Shown here in pieces: positions 35,517-44,932 of a stretch of 64,000 nt of DNA. The notes under the pieces are model-generated. The model made no database searches and was not told the DNA's origin. It worked only from the letters and a program-made list of their open reading frames with translations. The position numbers were made by a program, and so were the translations under genes. This DNA comes from Nisaea nitritireducens (GTDB lineage: Bacteria > Pseudomonadota > Alphaproteobacteria > Thalassobaculales > Thalassobaculaceae), in contig NZ_JACZFS010000047.1 in assembly GCF_014904795.1 (NCBI RefSeq), forward strand, positions 1-64,000. Reading direction: 5' to 3'. Position 1 is the first letter of the stretch, and every line of letters starts with the position of its first letter.

Positions 35517-38032
35517 CGATTTCTCCTCTCCTGGCTGACGCCAAATCCGCGCATCACGCAGGCGATCTGGAGCGTGCGATCACCGGTTACCGTTCCGTTC
35601 TTGAAGGCGGACCGGATGCGGCGACAAGCAACCTGCTCGCCATAGCGTTGGACGGAAGCGGCCGTGCCGGCGAAGCGGAGTCGGTGCTGGCCCGTGCCCA
35701 TGAGATGGAACCGGACCTGGCTGATCCGGCACTCAATCTTGCCCGCCTCAGACTGCGGCGCGGAGCGGTTGAAGAAGCCGTTCCGCCTCTTCGGAGGGCC
35801 GGTACAACCGGCAGTCAGGAAGCCCTGGCACTCCTTTTCGAAGTTGCCTGTGCTGCCGGTCTGCATGCGGATGTTCTGAACACAGGCCGCCAGCTCCTGG
35901 TTGACGGAAGCCTGCAGGTGCAGCAGGCGGAACGGCTTGGCGAGATCGCATTCCGGACCGAAGCAGAAGATGCGCCAGCGATCCTGGAGAATGCCGTCAG
36001 GCGTTTCCCGGATTCGGCCCGCTTGCATCTCCTGATGGCTCATCATCTCGGTCGCCGCGGCACGCATGACGCGGCGGTGACGGCGTTCCGACGGAGCCAG
36101 TGTCTCAATCCGGCAGACCTGGACGCTGTTTTCAATGCGGCTCGTATTCTCGATCTGTCCGGGCAGAACAATACTGCCAGCCGCGAATGCAACCGGGCAC
36201 TCGCAATTGCTCCCGGTTGGCCGGATGCCTTGCTTCTCTGTGCCCGTATCGAGGCTCTGCATGGAAGCCCCGCCAGGGCACGCGCCCTCGCGGCGCAGGC
36301 ACTGGCCGCGCTTCCCACAAGTGCCAAAGCACATGCTGCCTTTGCCCTTGCCCGTTTCGCCGGGGGAGAGAAAGAGGCTGCCATTGCGGGCCACAGGCGC
36401 GCATTGCTGCTCGATCCGGCGGATGCGATGGAATGGAATGACCGGGGGGTGATGCTCAAGCAGGTCGGCGCTGTCGGTGTTGCGGATCTTGCCTATGGGC
36501 GGGCCCGCACAGTTTCACCGGAGCTTCTCCCTGCGATCAAGAACCACGCGGCGCTTCTGTTCGACATGACAGACATGGAGGCTGCCGCCGACGCTTACGA
36601 TCATGCGCTCCGTATTGCCCCGGACGATGCCGGTCTCGCGATGAAGCGGGCGATGACCTTCCCGACCATCCTGCGGTCCGAAGCTGAAATCGATGCCATA
36701 CGGGCGGATACCGAACGCCGGATGCAGGCGATCAAGCACTCCGGTATGGTGATGACGGATCCTCTTAAAGAAGTCGGTCGGCCGAACTTCTATCTCGCCT
36801 ATCATGGCCGGAACGACCGCGGTCTGCAGACGTTGATTGCAGAGACTTATCTCGCGCTCTGTCCCGCTCTTGGTTTTGTTGCGCCGCATTGCCGGTCGCC
36901 GAAACCGCGCTCCGGCGGCAAGTTGAAGATCGGCTTCCTGTCGAAATTTTTCTACGATCATTCGGTCAAGTTCATCAGCGAAGGCATCATCCGCAATCTC
37001 GATCCCGCGCTTTTCGAGGTGCATCTGATCAGCACCATGGAGCCGCAGGATGTAGATATCTTCCCGCCGGGCCAAGGGCCTGCCGGGTATACACGGATCG
37101 AGGAAGACCTTTTCCAGGCGCAGCAGGATATTGCGGCGCTGGAGCTGGATATCCTGGTGTTCGGCGATATCGGGATGGAGCCGCTCAGCTATTATCTCGG
37201 GTTCGCGCGATTTGCCCCTGTGCAATGCGTCATGCAGGGACATCCGGTGACGACCGGCCTGCCGCATATGGATTACTTCGTCTGCAGCGCCTTGCAGGAA
37301 ATTGACGGCGCGGAGGCGCATTACACGGAAATGCCGATCCGGGTGAAGGACATCCCGCTCTGCTATCCGGATTTGCCGGAGGTCCCGGACAAACGGCTTT
37401 CCGACTTCGGCCTGCCGGAGGACCGGACGCTCTATTTCTGCCCGCAAACCCTGTTCAAGTTTCACCCGGATTTCGATGCCATCCTGAAAGGCATTCTTGA
37501 AGGCGATCCGGACGGCATGCTGGTGTTGTTGAAAGACCGGCAGGAAACCCGGAACCGTCAGCTAATAGCGCGCCTTTCGGAGACTCTTGGCGATCTGACG
37601 CAGCGAATCCACTGGGTTGGCCGCCTGCCGAAACTCGATTATTACGCCTTGCTGAAACACAGCGCGGCGATGCTCGACACCACTCATTTCTGCGGCGGCA
37701 ACACAACCATCCAGGCGCTCGGTCTCAGCATCCCGCCGATTACCCTGCCGGCGGATTATGTTCGCGGACGGATGACGATCGGCTGGCTGAAAGCCATCGA
37801 TGTGATGGAGCTGGTCGCGGAAACGCCGGAGGATTACGTGCGGATCACGCTGGCTTGCGGCACCAACCCGGCATGGCGGGCACGGGTCGTCGCGAAGATC
37901 GAGGCAAGAAAGCACGAGCTGTTCGAAAATCAGGCCTGCGTCCGGGAACTGGAGGCGTTTTTCCCGGAAGCTTATGACGCGGCCCTGCGGGGAGAACGGT
38001 TACGTTGGATTTCCGGGCGCCATATGCCCTGA
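35513..38032 (+). CDS. TPR protein with O-GlcNAc transferase-like (GT41) domain
   Basis: 839 aa. The N-terminal half (about 1-385) is a run of TPR-like helix pairs. The C-terminal half is a GT41-like catalytic domain: KIGFLSKFFYDHSVKFI, APVQCVMQGHPVTTGLPHMDYFVCS, FCPQTLFKFHPDFDAILK, then CGGNTTIQALGLSIPPITLPADYVRGR. This is the SPINDLY/OGT architecture, cytoplasmic and acting on protein Ser/Thr in known members. In bacteria these often glycosylate flagellin or adhesins (family knowledge). It is convergent with a second glycosyltransferase gene at 38044, so the two form a glycosylation locus. Confidence 0.88.
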   Translation: MTISPLLADAKSAHHAGDLERAITGYRSVLEGGPDAATSNLLAIALDGSGRAGEAESVLARAHEMEPDLADPALNLARLRLRRGAVEEAVPPLRRAGTTGSQEALALLFEVACAAGLHADVLNTGRQLLVDGSLQVQQAERLGEIAFRTEAEDAPAILENAVRRFPDSARLHLLMAHHLGRRGTHDAAVTAFRRSQCLNPADLDAVFNAARILDLSGQNNTASRECNRALAIAPGWPDALLLCARIEALHGSPARARALAAQALAALPTSAKAHAAFALARFAGGEKEAAIAGHRRALLLDPADAMEWNDRGVMLKQVGAVGVADLAYGRARTVSPELLPAIKNHAALLFDMTDMEAAADAYDHALRIAPDDAGLAMKRAMTFPTILRSEAEIDAIRADTERRMQAIKHSGMVMTDPLKEVGRPNFYLAYHGRNDRGLQTLIAETYLALCPALGFVAPHCRSPKPRSGGKLKIGFLSKFFYDHSVKFISEGIIRNLDPALFEVHLISTMEPQDVDIFPPGQGPAGYTRIEEDLFQAQQDIAALELDILVFGDIGMEPLSYYLGFARFAPVQCVMQGHPVTTGLPHMDYFVCSALQEIDGAEAHYTEMPIRVKDIPLCYPDLPEVPDKRLSDFGLPEDRTLYFCPQTLFKFHPDFDAILKGILEGDPDGMLVLLKDRQETRNRQLIARLSETLGDLTQRIHWVGRLPKLDYYALLKHSAAMLDTTHFCGGNTTIQALGLSIPPITLPADYVRGRMTIGWLKAIDVMELVAETPEDYVRITLACGTNPAWRARVVAKIEARKHELFENQACVRELEAFFPEAYDAALRGERLRWISGRHMP

Positions 38033-38043
38033 GACGGGGGCAT

Positions 38044-39315
38044 TTAGACGAAATTTGGAACCTGATCCAATTGCGCGTCGGCCAGTGAGCCCCAGCCGAG
38101 AGCATGGGTGAAAAGATCGAGCCCGCGCGATCTAGCGTACTGATTGCCGTTCAGTCGTGCCTGATAGGACATGCTCCGGGCGAGAAAACGCTCCTTCATT
38201 TCCGATATCCGGCTTTCCGTCCCGTTTTCGAGTCGTCCGATCATTTCCATCGTCGCCAGTTCTATGGCGCGACCTGAATTCTCCATCGGAGCGATTCCTG
38301 CGTCCTGATAGAATTGTGCGTCGGGCAGAGGTGTTGAATTGAGGGTGATCGGTAGGTCACGCTCCAGAATTTGCTGATAGGTGAGAGGTGCTGAAGCCCC
38401 GGTTTCGATGAGCGGTTTATAGAGGAACAGATCGCCCGGCAGATGATGACCGAAAATGGTCGGGATCAGGTTTGTCGTCAGGCTCGGCCGTCCGAAGGCG
38501 CGGACCAGACCTTCCGGTCCGGATTGGCAATTGATTGACAGGAAACACTGCCCGCAGAGGAAGACATCCATCCAGTCTTCGTGGTCATCCAGATGGGGCA
38601 CGTCGAAGACAAGACCACTCCCGGTATTCAACAACGGGTCATCCTTGCTGCCAATGCGGAAAACCGGGAACCCCTGTTGTGTCAGCCATTCAATGGCGGG
38701 GAGGAAATTCTCCAGCGACGCGGTGCGCATCACACCTTCACGTCTGTTGACCGGGTTGGATACGTGCTCCACGTCCCGGACATGGAGAAGGATGAAACGG
38801 CGCCCGGCTTCAATGCCGAGCCGGTTTAGCCAATGCCAGCCGCGTTCCAGTAACTGCTCATCCATGGAAAGAAACGACGGCCCGTGGGTCCAGCGCTCCA
38901 TTCCATAATCTCTATAAAACCGCAAAATATGTGCGGCATATAGATCGTATGGTCCTTTCTGTACGAGCCCCTGATTGAGCAGTGACGAATAGAGCACCAG
39001 CTTGTCGTCGGTCTCGATGATCGTGAATTGCTTCGCAAGCAGATCGAACAGACCCTGATTGATCCCGGCGTCACTTCTTGGCGGTGTGATCAGCACGATC
39101 TGCTCGTACATGCTTCCGAACATTGTCTTCAGATAATGAGGTTCCGGGCCCAGATGCCCGATATGCCGCGCGAGCGGAAGAGTGGCGACCAAACTGCGCG
39201 CGCCCTTTCGCAAATATGGCTGCACGAGGCCGCGCAACCTGTCATCGAATTGTGGAGAGGACAGAAGGGTCAGCAGGTCTGAAATGTCGGGGTTAGGCTC
39301 GTTAACGGCCATCAT
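38044..39315 (-). CDS. TIGR04372-type putative glycosyltransferase
   Basis: About 423 aa; ATG codons at 39315 and 39312 both overlap the end of the upstream VOC gene, and no clear ribosome site is seen, so coupling is likely. The middle region FILLHVRDVEHVS, ENFLPAIEWLTQQGFPVFRIGS and CQSGPEGLVRAFGRPSLTTN matches the TIGR04372 glycosyltransferase family often seen in surface-polysaccharide loci. No signal peptide. It lies tail to tail with the OGT-like gene. Confidence 0.75.
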   Translation of the reverse strand: MMAVNEPNPDISDLLTLLSSPQFDDRLRGLVQPYLRKGARSLVATLPLARHIGHLGPEPHYLKTMFGSMYEQIVLITPPRSDAGINQGLFDLLAKQFTIIETDDKLVLYSSLLNQGLVQKGPYDLYAAHILRFYRDYGMERWTHGPSFLSMDEQLLERGWHWLNRLGIEAGRRFILLHVRDVEHVSNPVNRREGVMRTASLENFLPAIEWLTQQGFPVFRIGSKDDPLLNTGSGLVFDVPHLDDHEDWMDVFLCGQCFLSINCQSGPEGLVRAFGRPSLTTNLIPTIFGHHLPGDLFLYKPLIETGASAPLTYQQILERDLPITLNSTPLPDAQFYQDAGIAPMENSGRAIELATMEMIGRLENGTESRISEMKERFLARSMSYQARLNGNQYARSRGLDLFTHALGWGSLADAQLDQVPNFV

Positions 39316-39709
39316 AGTCAATCAGGTCAGCTTCTTCCCCGGGCGCAAAGTCGACGTGGATATGATTGCCGTCATGATCGTGGATGTTCACCTGCTGAAT
39401 TCCCATTTCCGGCAGCACGCCGCAGCGATAGGCGACTTTCTGATCCCTCAGGTGTGCCAGGAAAGTGGCTAGCCCGTCCGCCGAGATCGCGAAATGCTCC
39501 AGCTGCGCATCGGCACGATACGGTGCCGGCTCAGCTTTGACGCCGACCAGATGCACCATTGCGGCGCCGTTGGCATAGAGCCAGGCGCCGGGAAAAGGGA
39601 AGGGCGGGCGCTCGCCGGGATGCATGTCCAGCACCCGGCCGTACCAAGCGACCATCGCATCGAGATTCTGTGTCCGGAGGTTCACGTGATCGAGCGTCTT
39701 GAGCGCCAT
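39302..39709 (-). CDS. VOC (glyoxalase/bleomycin resistance) family protein
   Basis: 135 aa, two beta-alpha-beta-beta-beta modules. DHVNLRTQNLDAMVAWYGRVLD begins the first; FAISADGLATFLAHLRDQKV and QQVNIHDHDGNHIHVDFAPG form the second with metal-type His/Glu positions. Substrate unknown. The last 14 bases are shared with the glycosyltransferase gene start. Divergent from the YcaQ gene across 64 bp. Confidence 0.85.
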   Translation of the reverse strand: MALKTLDHVNLRTQNLDAMVAWYGRVLDMHPGERPPFPFPGAWLYANGAAMVHLVGVKAEPAPYRADAQLEHFAISADGLATFLAHLRDQKVAYRCGVLPEMGIQQVNIHDHDGNHIHVDFAPGEEADLIDYDGR

Positions 39710-39773
39710 GGGCTTTCCTTTTTGTTCACGTTATGTTTCGATCCGGTAGGGCAATTCGGAAGAAGCTTACCTC

Positions 39774-40991
39774 ATGGCCGACATCATACCCAATCGCGAC
39801 GCGCGGCGTCTGTTTCTCCATCTGCACGCGCTGTCGGAGTCTCCCGGCCGGCCGTTCAGGCGAAAGGATCTGCCGGAGCTGATCCATCGCATCGGATTCG
39901 TGCAGGTAGACAGCATCCGCACTGTGGAGCGGGCGCATCATCACATCCTGTTTTCTCGCGCGACCTCCTACAAGCCGGAATGGCTGCACCATCATATCGA
40001 GCGGGAACGGACCTTGTTCGAGAACTGGACGCACGATGCCTCGGTTATCCCGGTCGAGTTCTACCGCTACTGGAAGCCGAAATTCGCCCGCACGCGCGAC
40101 CGGCTGATGAGCCGGGACTGGTGGCGGGAACGGCTTGGCGAGGATTACGAGGAAACCTGCGCCCGGATTCGCGCCCACATCATCGAGAACGGCCCGGTCC
40201 GGTCCCGCGATCTGACGGAAGGCGAGAGCCATCACGATGGCAGCGACGAGAACAAGGCCTGGTGGGGCTGGAAGCCGTCGAAATCCGCGCTCGAACATCT
40301 CTGGCGCACGGGAGAGCTGGCTGTCTCTGCCCGTGAAGGCTTTCAGAAGGTCTATGACATCGCCTCCAACGTGGTGCCTGCCGAACATTTCGAGCCGGTG
40401 GTGCATGACGAGGAATTCATCGACTGGGCCTGCCGTTCCGCCCTTGTGCGGCTTGGCTTTGCGACGCCGGGGGAGTTGGCCGCCTATTGGGATGCGATCT
40501 CTCCTGCGGAAGCGAAAGCCTGGGCCGAGCAGCAAACCGCAGAAACAGCCATTTCGGTCGAGGTCGAGAATGCGGACGGTACCCTGCGGCAGCATCTGGC
40601 CCGGCCCGAAGTCTTTCACCGGACGGCCGCCGCACCGACACCGCCCGGCCGTATCCGGTTCCTCAGTCCGTTCGACCCGGCACTGCGCGACCGCAAGCGC
40701 CTGCAGCGCCTGTTTGGCTACGATTACCGGATCGAGGTCTTCGTGCCTGAGGCGAAACGGGAATACGGGTATTACGTCTTCCCGATGCTGGAAGGCGACA
40801 GGCTGGTTGGCCGGATCGACATGAAGGCCGATCGGCCTGCTGGCGTGCTCCGGGTGCGCAAGCACTGGCTAGAACCACGTCTCAGCCTTACCGCGCAGCG
40901 CAAGGCCCGGATGGAGGCAGAGCTGCTGCGGTGGCTGAAATATCTCGGGCTGGATCGGGCCGAAGGAGACGGCTTCGATGCCGCCCTTTAG
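39774..40991 (+). CDS. YcaQ-type winged-helix DNA glycosylase
   Basis: 405 aa of the HTH_42 (YcaQ/AlkX) family, DNA glycosylases that unhook interstrand crosslinks or remove bulky alkyl adducts. The catalytic QxD is visible as Gln44-Val-Asp46 in IGFVQVDSIRTVERAHHHILF, followed by KPEWLHHHIE. The tandem winged-helix region and the C-terminal beta-rich end with GRIDMKADR are as in the family. A ribosome site is weak. It likely works alone in DNA repair. Confidence 0.85.
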   Translation: MADIIPNRDARRLFLHLHALSESPGRPFRRKDLPELIHRIGFVQVDSIRTVERAHHHILFSRATSYKPEWLHHHIERERTLFENWTHDASVIPVEFYRYWKPKFARTRDRLMSRDWWRERLGEDYEETCARIRAHIIENGPVRSRDLTEGESHHDGSDENKAWWGWKPSKSALEHLWRTGELAVSAREGFQKVYDIASNVVPAEHFEPVVHDEEFIDWACRSALVRLGFATPGELAAYWDAISPAEAKAWAEQQTAETAISVEVENADGTLRQHLARPEVFHRTAAAPTPPGRIRFLSPFDPALRDRKRLQRLFGYDYRIEVFVPEAKREYGYYVFPMLEGDRLVGRIDMKADRPAGVLRVRKHWLEPRLSLTAQRKARMEAELLRWLKYLGLDRAEGDGFDAAL

Positions 40992-41905
40992 CCTATGGTG
41001 GGATTGTCCCGGCGTTTCAGAACTGTTTTTGCCGTATCGATGAACGCCCGGAGCTTGGGGTTGTTTCCTGCCCGGTCCGGGAAATAAAGAAACAGGCCGG
41101 TTTCCTCGACAGAGGCTTCCGGCAAGATCTCGACAAGCCGTCCGTCTGCCAGTTCCGCCGCGATTTTCGGCTCGAACATGTAGATGATACCCAGCCCTTC
41201 CAGCGCGAAATCGATCGCGACGTTCATGTCGTTCACGATCAGGTTGCCTGCGGAGGGGACAGCAATCTCTCCGCTGCCGCTCTCCAACTCCCAATCGTAG
41301 AGTGCCCCGCCCGAATGCCTGTATGAGAGGCAGTTATGATCCGCCAGGTCCTTGATGGAAGCGGGCTGCCCGTGCTGCTCGATATAGGAGGGCGCTGCGG
41401 CCATGATGGTCCGGAAGGGAGGGGACAGACGGAGGATCTTCATGTCCTGATCGATGGTGCCGCCGAGACGGATACCGGCATCGAAATTCTCCGCAACGAT
41501 GTCGATCAGACGCTTGTCCGCCGAAACCTCAATTGTCAGGTCCGGGTAGCGTTTTGTCATTTCCCTGATAACCGGCGTCACCACCATGTCGATAAAGGGC
41601 TGGGCAATGGTCAGGCGCAGCAACCCGGAAACCTGCCCCTGAGCCGACTTCAACCGCTCCAGCGCGTCGTCGATGCCGGTAATGGAGGGGCCGGTGGTAT
41701 CGACGAGTAGCTGTCCCCAGTCGGTCAGTGAGACGCTGCGGGTGGTGCGGGCGAAGAGCGGAAGGCCGAGCCGATCCTCAACCAGCCTGACGGAATGGCT
41801 GACTGCGGAAGCGCTCATGCCGAGCTCTTTGGCGGCAGCCGCGAAGCCGCCCCGGCGCGCAACGGCGAGGACGACGGGAAGGTGGGGGAGGATGTCTCTC
41901 TGCAT
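40988..41905 (-). CDS. LysR-family transcriptional regulator
   Basis: 305 aa from the ATG at 41905; I prefer this to 41923 because a palindrome that may be its own operator lies between them. The N-terminal winged helix is normal (GGFAAAAKELGMSASAVSHSVRLVEDRLGLPLFARTTRSVSLTDWG), and the C-terminal periplasmic-binding-like effector domain follows. It is divergent from the IorAB-type oxidoreductase genes and is the obvious candidate regulator for them. Its 3' end overlaps the end of the YcaQ gene by 4 bp. Confidence 0.9.
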   Translation of the reverse strand: MQRDILPHLPVVLAVARRGGFAAAAKELGMSASAVSHSVRLVEDRLGLPLFARTTRSVSLTDWGQLLVDTTGPSITGIDDALERLKSAQGQVSGLLRLTIAQPFIDMVVTPVIREMTKRYPDLTIEVSADKRLIDIVAENFDAGIRLGGTIDQDMKILRLSPPFRTIMAAAPSYIEQHGQPASIKDLADHNCLSYRHSGGALYDWELESGSGEIAVPSAGNLIVNDMNVAIDFALEGLGIIYMFEPKIAAELADGRLVEILPEASVEETGLFLYFPDRAGNNPKLRAFIDTAKTVLKRRDNPTIG

Positions 41906-41915
41906 TGCTGAAAAA

Positions 41916-42036
41916 TATTGCACAATACATGCAGTTCAAGGGTGGATATCTTTTTCGCAAGAGGACCCATCTCTCTCCCAACGGCGACGAAAGCGGCGTG
42001 GGGATACGCCGGCGAGCTTTCGCGCGTGTGGGAGAG
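41916..42036 (+). promoter_or_regulatory. LysR-type site and folded leader of the oxidoreductase operon
   Basis: TATTG-CA-CAATA (41916-41927) is a short palindrome fitting a LysR box. Further on, CTCTCCCA (41973-41980) can pair with TGGGAGAG (42029-42036), which contains the ribosome site of the alpha subunit; GGCGT (41995-41999) / ACGCC (42006-42010) nests inside. The leader could therefore hide the Shine-Dalgarno. Confidence 0.45.
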
Positions 42037-42043
42037 CTGAAAA

Positions 42044-42502
42044 ATGATCACATTAAATCTGAACGGCACCGAGCATCAGCTCGATGCCGACGCGGATACT
42101 CCACTGCTGTGGGCGATCCGCGACCATGCCGGTCTGACCGGAACGAAATTCGGCTGCGGGCTGGCGCAATGCGGGGCCTGTACCGTGCATGTCGATGGGA
42201 CGCCGGTGCGCTCCTGTCAGACGTTCCTTGGCGATATCGAAGGGGCGAAAGTCACTACCATCGAAGGCGTCTCCGGCAAGGTGGCCGAGACGGTCCAGAC
42301 AGTCTGGGCCGAGCTGGATGTGCCGCAATGCGGCTATTGCCAGTCCGGACAGATCATGTCGGCGGCCGCACTGCTGGCGGAAACGCCGAAGCCGACGGAT
42401 GACGATATCGACGCGGCGATGAGCGGAAACCTTTGCCGTTGCGCCACCTACCAACGCATTCGCGCCGCGATCCATGTCGCCGCCGACCGTCTGGAGGCCT
42501 GA
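42044..42502 (+). CDS. iorA: (2Fe-2S) subunit of an isoquinoline 1-oxidoreductase-type enzyme
   Basis: 152 aa electron-transfer subunit. The plant-ferredoxin cluster cysteines are C38, C43, C46 and C58 ([14 protein letters not shown]); the second cluster cysteines are C96, C99, C131 and C133 ([17 protein letters not shown]). The length is that of the small subunit of xanthine-dehydrogenase-family enzymes of the IorAB type. It is followed after 3 bp by the molybdenum subunit gene. Confidence 0.92.
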   Translation: MITLNLNGTEHQLDADADTPLLWAIRDHAGLTGTKFGCGLAQCGACTVHVDGTPVRSCQTFLGDIEGAKVTTIEGVSGKVAETVQTVWAELDVPQCGYCQSGQIMSAAALLAETPKPTDDDIDAAMSGNLCRCATYQRIRAAIHVAADRLEA

Positions 42503-42505
42503 TCG

Positions 42506-44713
42506 ATGCTGTCTCATAAACTCAATGCACTTGCCGAGCGCGCGAAGACCGAACCGGTTTCCCGCCGCGGCTTTCTGCTGTCCGCCGCGGCCACCTCGGC
42601 GGGCCTTGCCATTGGCTACCGGCCGCTTGCCGGTCTGGCTGCAACAGAGCCGTCCAAACAGGGCGATGAACTCGCGGCCTATATTGCGATTTCCGAAGAC
42701 GACACGGTGACCATCTATTCCTCGCAATTCGATATGGGACAGGGCTCCTATCACGGCATTGCTACGCTGGTTCTGGAAGAGCTGGGCGCGGACTGGGCAC
42801 AGGTGAAGGTCGAGGGCGCGTCGGCGGACGTGCGCCATTACGGCAACGTCATGTGGGGCGGCGGCTTCCAGGGTTCCGGCGGTTCTACCTCGATGGCGTC
42901 TTCCTGGGACCGGTATCGCAAGGCCGGCGCCGCCGCCCGGATGATGCTGGTCGAGGCGGCCGCGCAGGCCTGGGGCGTTCCGGCGTCCGAGATCACGGTC
43001 AGCAAGGGTGTCATTGCCCATGCGGGTTCCGGCAAGTCTTCCGGTTTCGGCGCTTTTGCGAAACCGGCGGCGGGCCTGACAATCCCGGACACCATCGCGT
43101 TGAAGGACAGGTCCGAGTGGACGGAGATCGGCAATCCGGATCTGAAGCGGTTCGACCGTGTCGGCAAGACCAAAGGCGAGCAGGATTTCACCATTGATGT
43201 GAAATTGCCCGGCATGCTGACCGCCGTAATGATCCACCCGCCGAAATTCGGTGCGACAGTTGCCAGCTTCGATGCGGATGAAACCAAAGCGCTGAAAGGC
43301 GTCACCGACGTGGTGGCGATCGACCGGGGTATTGCGGTGGTGGCGACGGATATGTGGTCCGCGCTGAAGGGCCGGGACCTCGTCACCGTCACCTGGGACG
43401 AGAGCAAGGCGGAGACGCGCGGTTCGGCGCAGATCATGGCCGAATATCATGCTCTGGCCACGAAGGCCCCGACGGCGGTTGCCCGAACCGACGGCGAGCC
43501 GGAAGCGGCTCTGGCTTCTGCTGCCAAGGTGCTGGAAGCGACCTACGAATTTCCGTATCTCGCCCATGCGGCGATGGAGCCGCTAAACGCCGTTGTGCAT
43601 ATGAACAACGATGGGGTTCTGGAAATCTGGGGCGGCCACCAGATGCCGGATTTCTACCAGCAGATGGCCTCAAAGGTCGCAGGCGTGGAGTTGGTAAAAA
43701 CCCGCATGCACATCATGAAGACCGGCGGCGGCTTTGGTCGGCGGGCGACCCCGGACGCGGATGTCATCGTCGAGGCGGTGGCTATAGCCAAGGCTATTGG
43801 CTGGAAGGCGCCGGTCAAGGTGCAATGGACCCGCGAAAACGACACGCGCGGCGGCCGCTATCGTCCGGCCTATGTCCACCGGATGCGTGCCGGAATTGAC
43901 GCGGATGGCAAGCTGGTGGCCTGGGACAACCATATTGTCGGCCAGTCCATCGTTGCGGGCGGTCCCTTCGCCGGACTGATCAAGGATGGCGTTGACGCCA
44001 CATCCGTTGAAGGCTCCTCCACCCTGCCTTACGCCATTCCCAATCTTGGCGTTGGGCTGACCACCACGGATGTGGGGGTTCCGGTTCTCTGGTGGCGGTC
44101 GGTGGGCTCGACTCACACGGCTTATGCGACCGAAATGTTCCTCGACGAGGTGATCGCCGAGATCGGTGCGGATCAGGTGCAGTTTCGTCTCGACCTGCTG
44201 AAGGACCATCCGCGCCACGCGGGCGTCCTCAGGCTGGCGGCGGAAAAAGCCGACTGGGGCAAGAAGCTGCCTGAAGGCCACCATTGGGGCGTCGCCGTGC
44301 ATGAGAGCTTCCACTCTTATGTCGCCGAACTGGCCGAGGTTTCGGTTGAGGACGGACAGGTGATCGTGCACCGGGTCGTGGCGGCCGTCGATGTCGGCAC
44401 GCCGATCAATCCAGACGTGATCAAGGCGCAGGTCGAAGGCGGTATCGGTTTCGGACTGGGCTCGGTCCTGCAGGAAGAACTGACGCTGACGGATGGCGCG
44501 GTGGATCAGGGCAACTACGACACCTATCTGCCGCTCCGCATCGACCGGATGCCGAAGGTCGAGGTGCATATCGTGCCCAGCACGGAACGCCCGACCGGTA
44601 TTGGCGAGCCCGGCGTCCCGCCGATTGGCCCGGCCATTGGCAACGCGGTGTTCCGGGCAACCGGCCAGCGGGTGCGTACCTTGCCGTTCGAGAAGGGCTT
44701 CAAGTCGGCCTGA
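42506..44713 (+). CDS. iorB: Molybdopterin-binding subunit of an IorB-type oxidoreductase
   Basis: 735 aa with a twin-arginine export signal at the N terminus (SRRGFLLSAAATSAGLAIG), so the enzyme is probably periplasmic. The molybdenum domains show HAAMEPLNAV, GGFGRRATPDAD and the C-terminal GIGEPGVPPIGPAIGNAVF with the conserved Glu. Relatives oxidise isoquinoline, aldehydes or other N-heterocycles; the substrate is not known here. The cytochrome c partner usual for some of these is absent in the window. A terminator follows at 44739. Confidence 0.92.
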   Translation: MLSHKLNALAERAKTEPVSRRGFLLSAAATSAGLAIGYRPLAGLAATEPSKQGDELAAYIAISEDDTVTIYSSQFDMGQGSYHGIATLVLEELGADWAQVKVEGASADVRHYGNVMWGGGFQGSGGSTSMASSWDRYRKAGAAARMMLVEAAAQAWGVPASEITVSKGVIAHAGSGKSSGFGAFAKPAAGLTIPDTIALKDRSEWTEIGNPDLKRFDRVGKTKGEQDFTIDVKLPGMLTAVMIHPPKFGATVASFDADETKALKGVTDVVAIDRGIAVVATDMWSALKGRDLVTVTWDESKAETRGSAQIMAEYHALATKAPTAVARTDGEPEAALASAAKVLEATYEFPYLAHAAMEPLNAVVHMNNDGVLEIWGGHQMPDFYQQMASKVAGVELVKTRMHIMKTGGGFGRRATPDADVIVEAVAIAKAIGWKAPVKVQWTRENDTRGGRYRPAYVHRMRAGIDADGKLVAWDNHIVGQSIVAGGPFAGLIKDGVDATSVEGSSTLPYAIPNLGVGLTTTDVGVPVLWWRSVGSTHTAYATEMFLDEVIAEIGADQVQFRLDLLKDHPRHAGVLRLAAEKADWGKKLPEGHHWGVAVHESFHSYVAELAEVSVEDGQVIVHRVVAAVDVGTPINPDVIKAQVEGGIGFGLGSVLQEELTLTDGAVDQGNYDTYLPLRIDRMPKVEVHIVPSTERPTGIGEPGVPPIGPAIGNAVFRATGQRVRTLPFEKGFKSA

Positions 44714-44738
44714 TTGAACAGCGACTCTGAATAAAGTG

Positions 44739-44771
44739 AACCGCCGCCGGGCAACGGGCGGCGGTTTTTTT
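44739..44771 (+). terminator. Rho-independent terminator of the oxidoreductase operon
   Basis: AACCGCCGCC (44739-44748) / GGCGGCGGTT (44757-44766), loop GGGCAACG, then TTTTTTT to 44771. Confidence 0.92.
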
Positions 44772-44786
44772 ATGTTCATCTTTCGT

Positions 44787-44873
44787 CGTCATCCCGCACT
44801 TGATGAGGGACCCAGAGAACGAGGAGTTGTGCTTTATGATCGCCTGGGTCACGGCTCCCCGGCCGGAATGACG
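44787..44873. repeat. Intergenic imperfect inverted repeat, MITE-like
   Basis: An 87-bp unit begins CGTCATCCCGCACTTGATG and ends GGAATGACG, with internal arms GACCCAG (44809-44815) / CTGGGTC (44844-44850). It closely resembles the short dispersed repeats beginning GTCATCCCG that are common between genes in many alphaproteobacteria. It lies between the oxidoreductase terminator and the MOSC gene. Only this copy is obvious in the window. Confidence 0.65.
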
Positions 44874-44932
44874 GCTGTGTGGGTTCCGATAGGCCATGAT
44901 ACTGTTCCCTGATGCAAAGAGGGAGCGAATGC

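Noticed and set aside
42053-43567. 504-codon open frame on the minus strand
   Set aside because: It lies antisense to the iron-sulfur and molybdenum subunits, whose motifs are intact. High GC makes such long antisense frames common.
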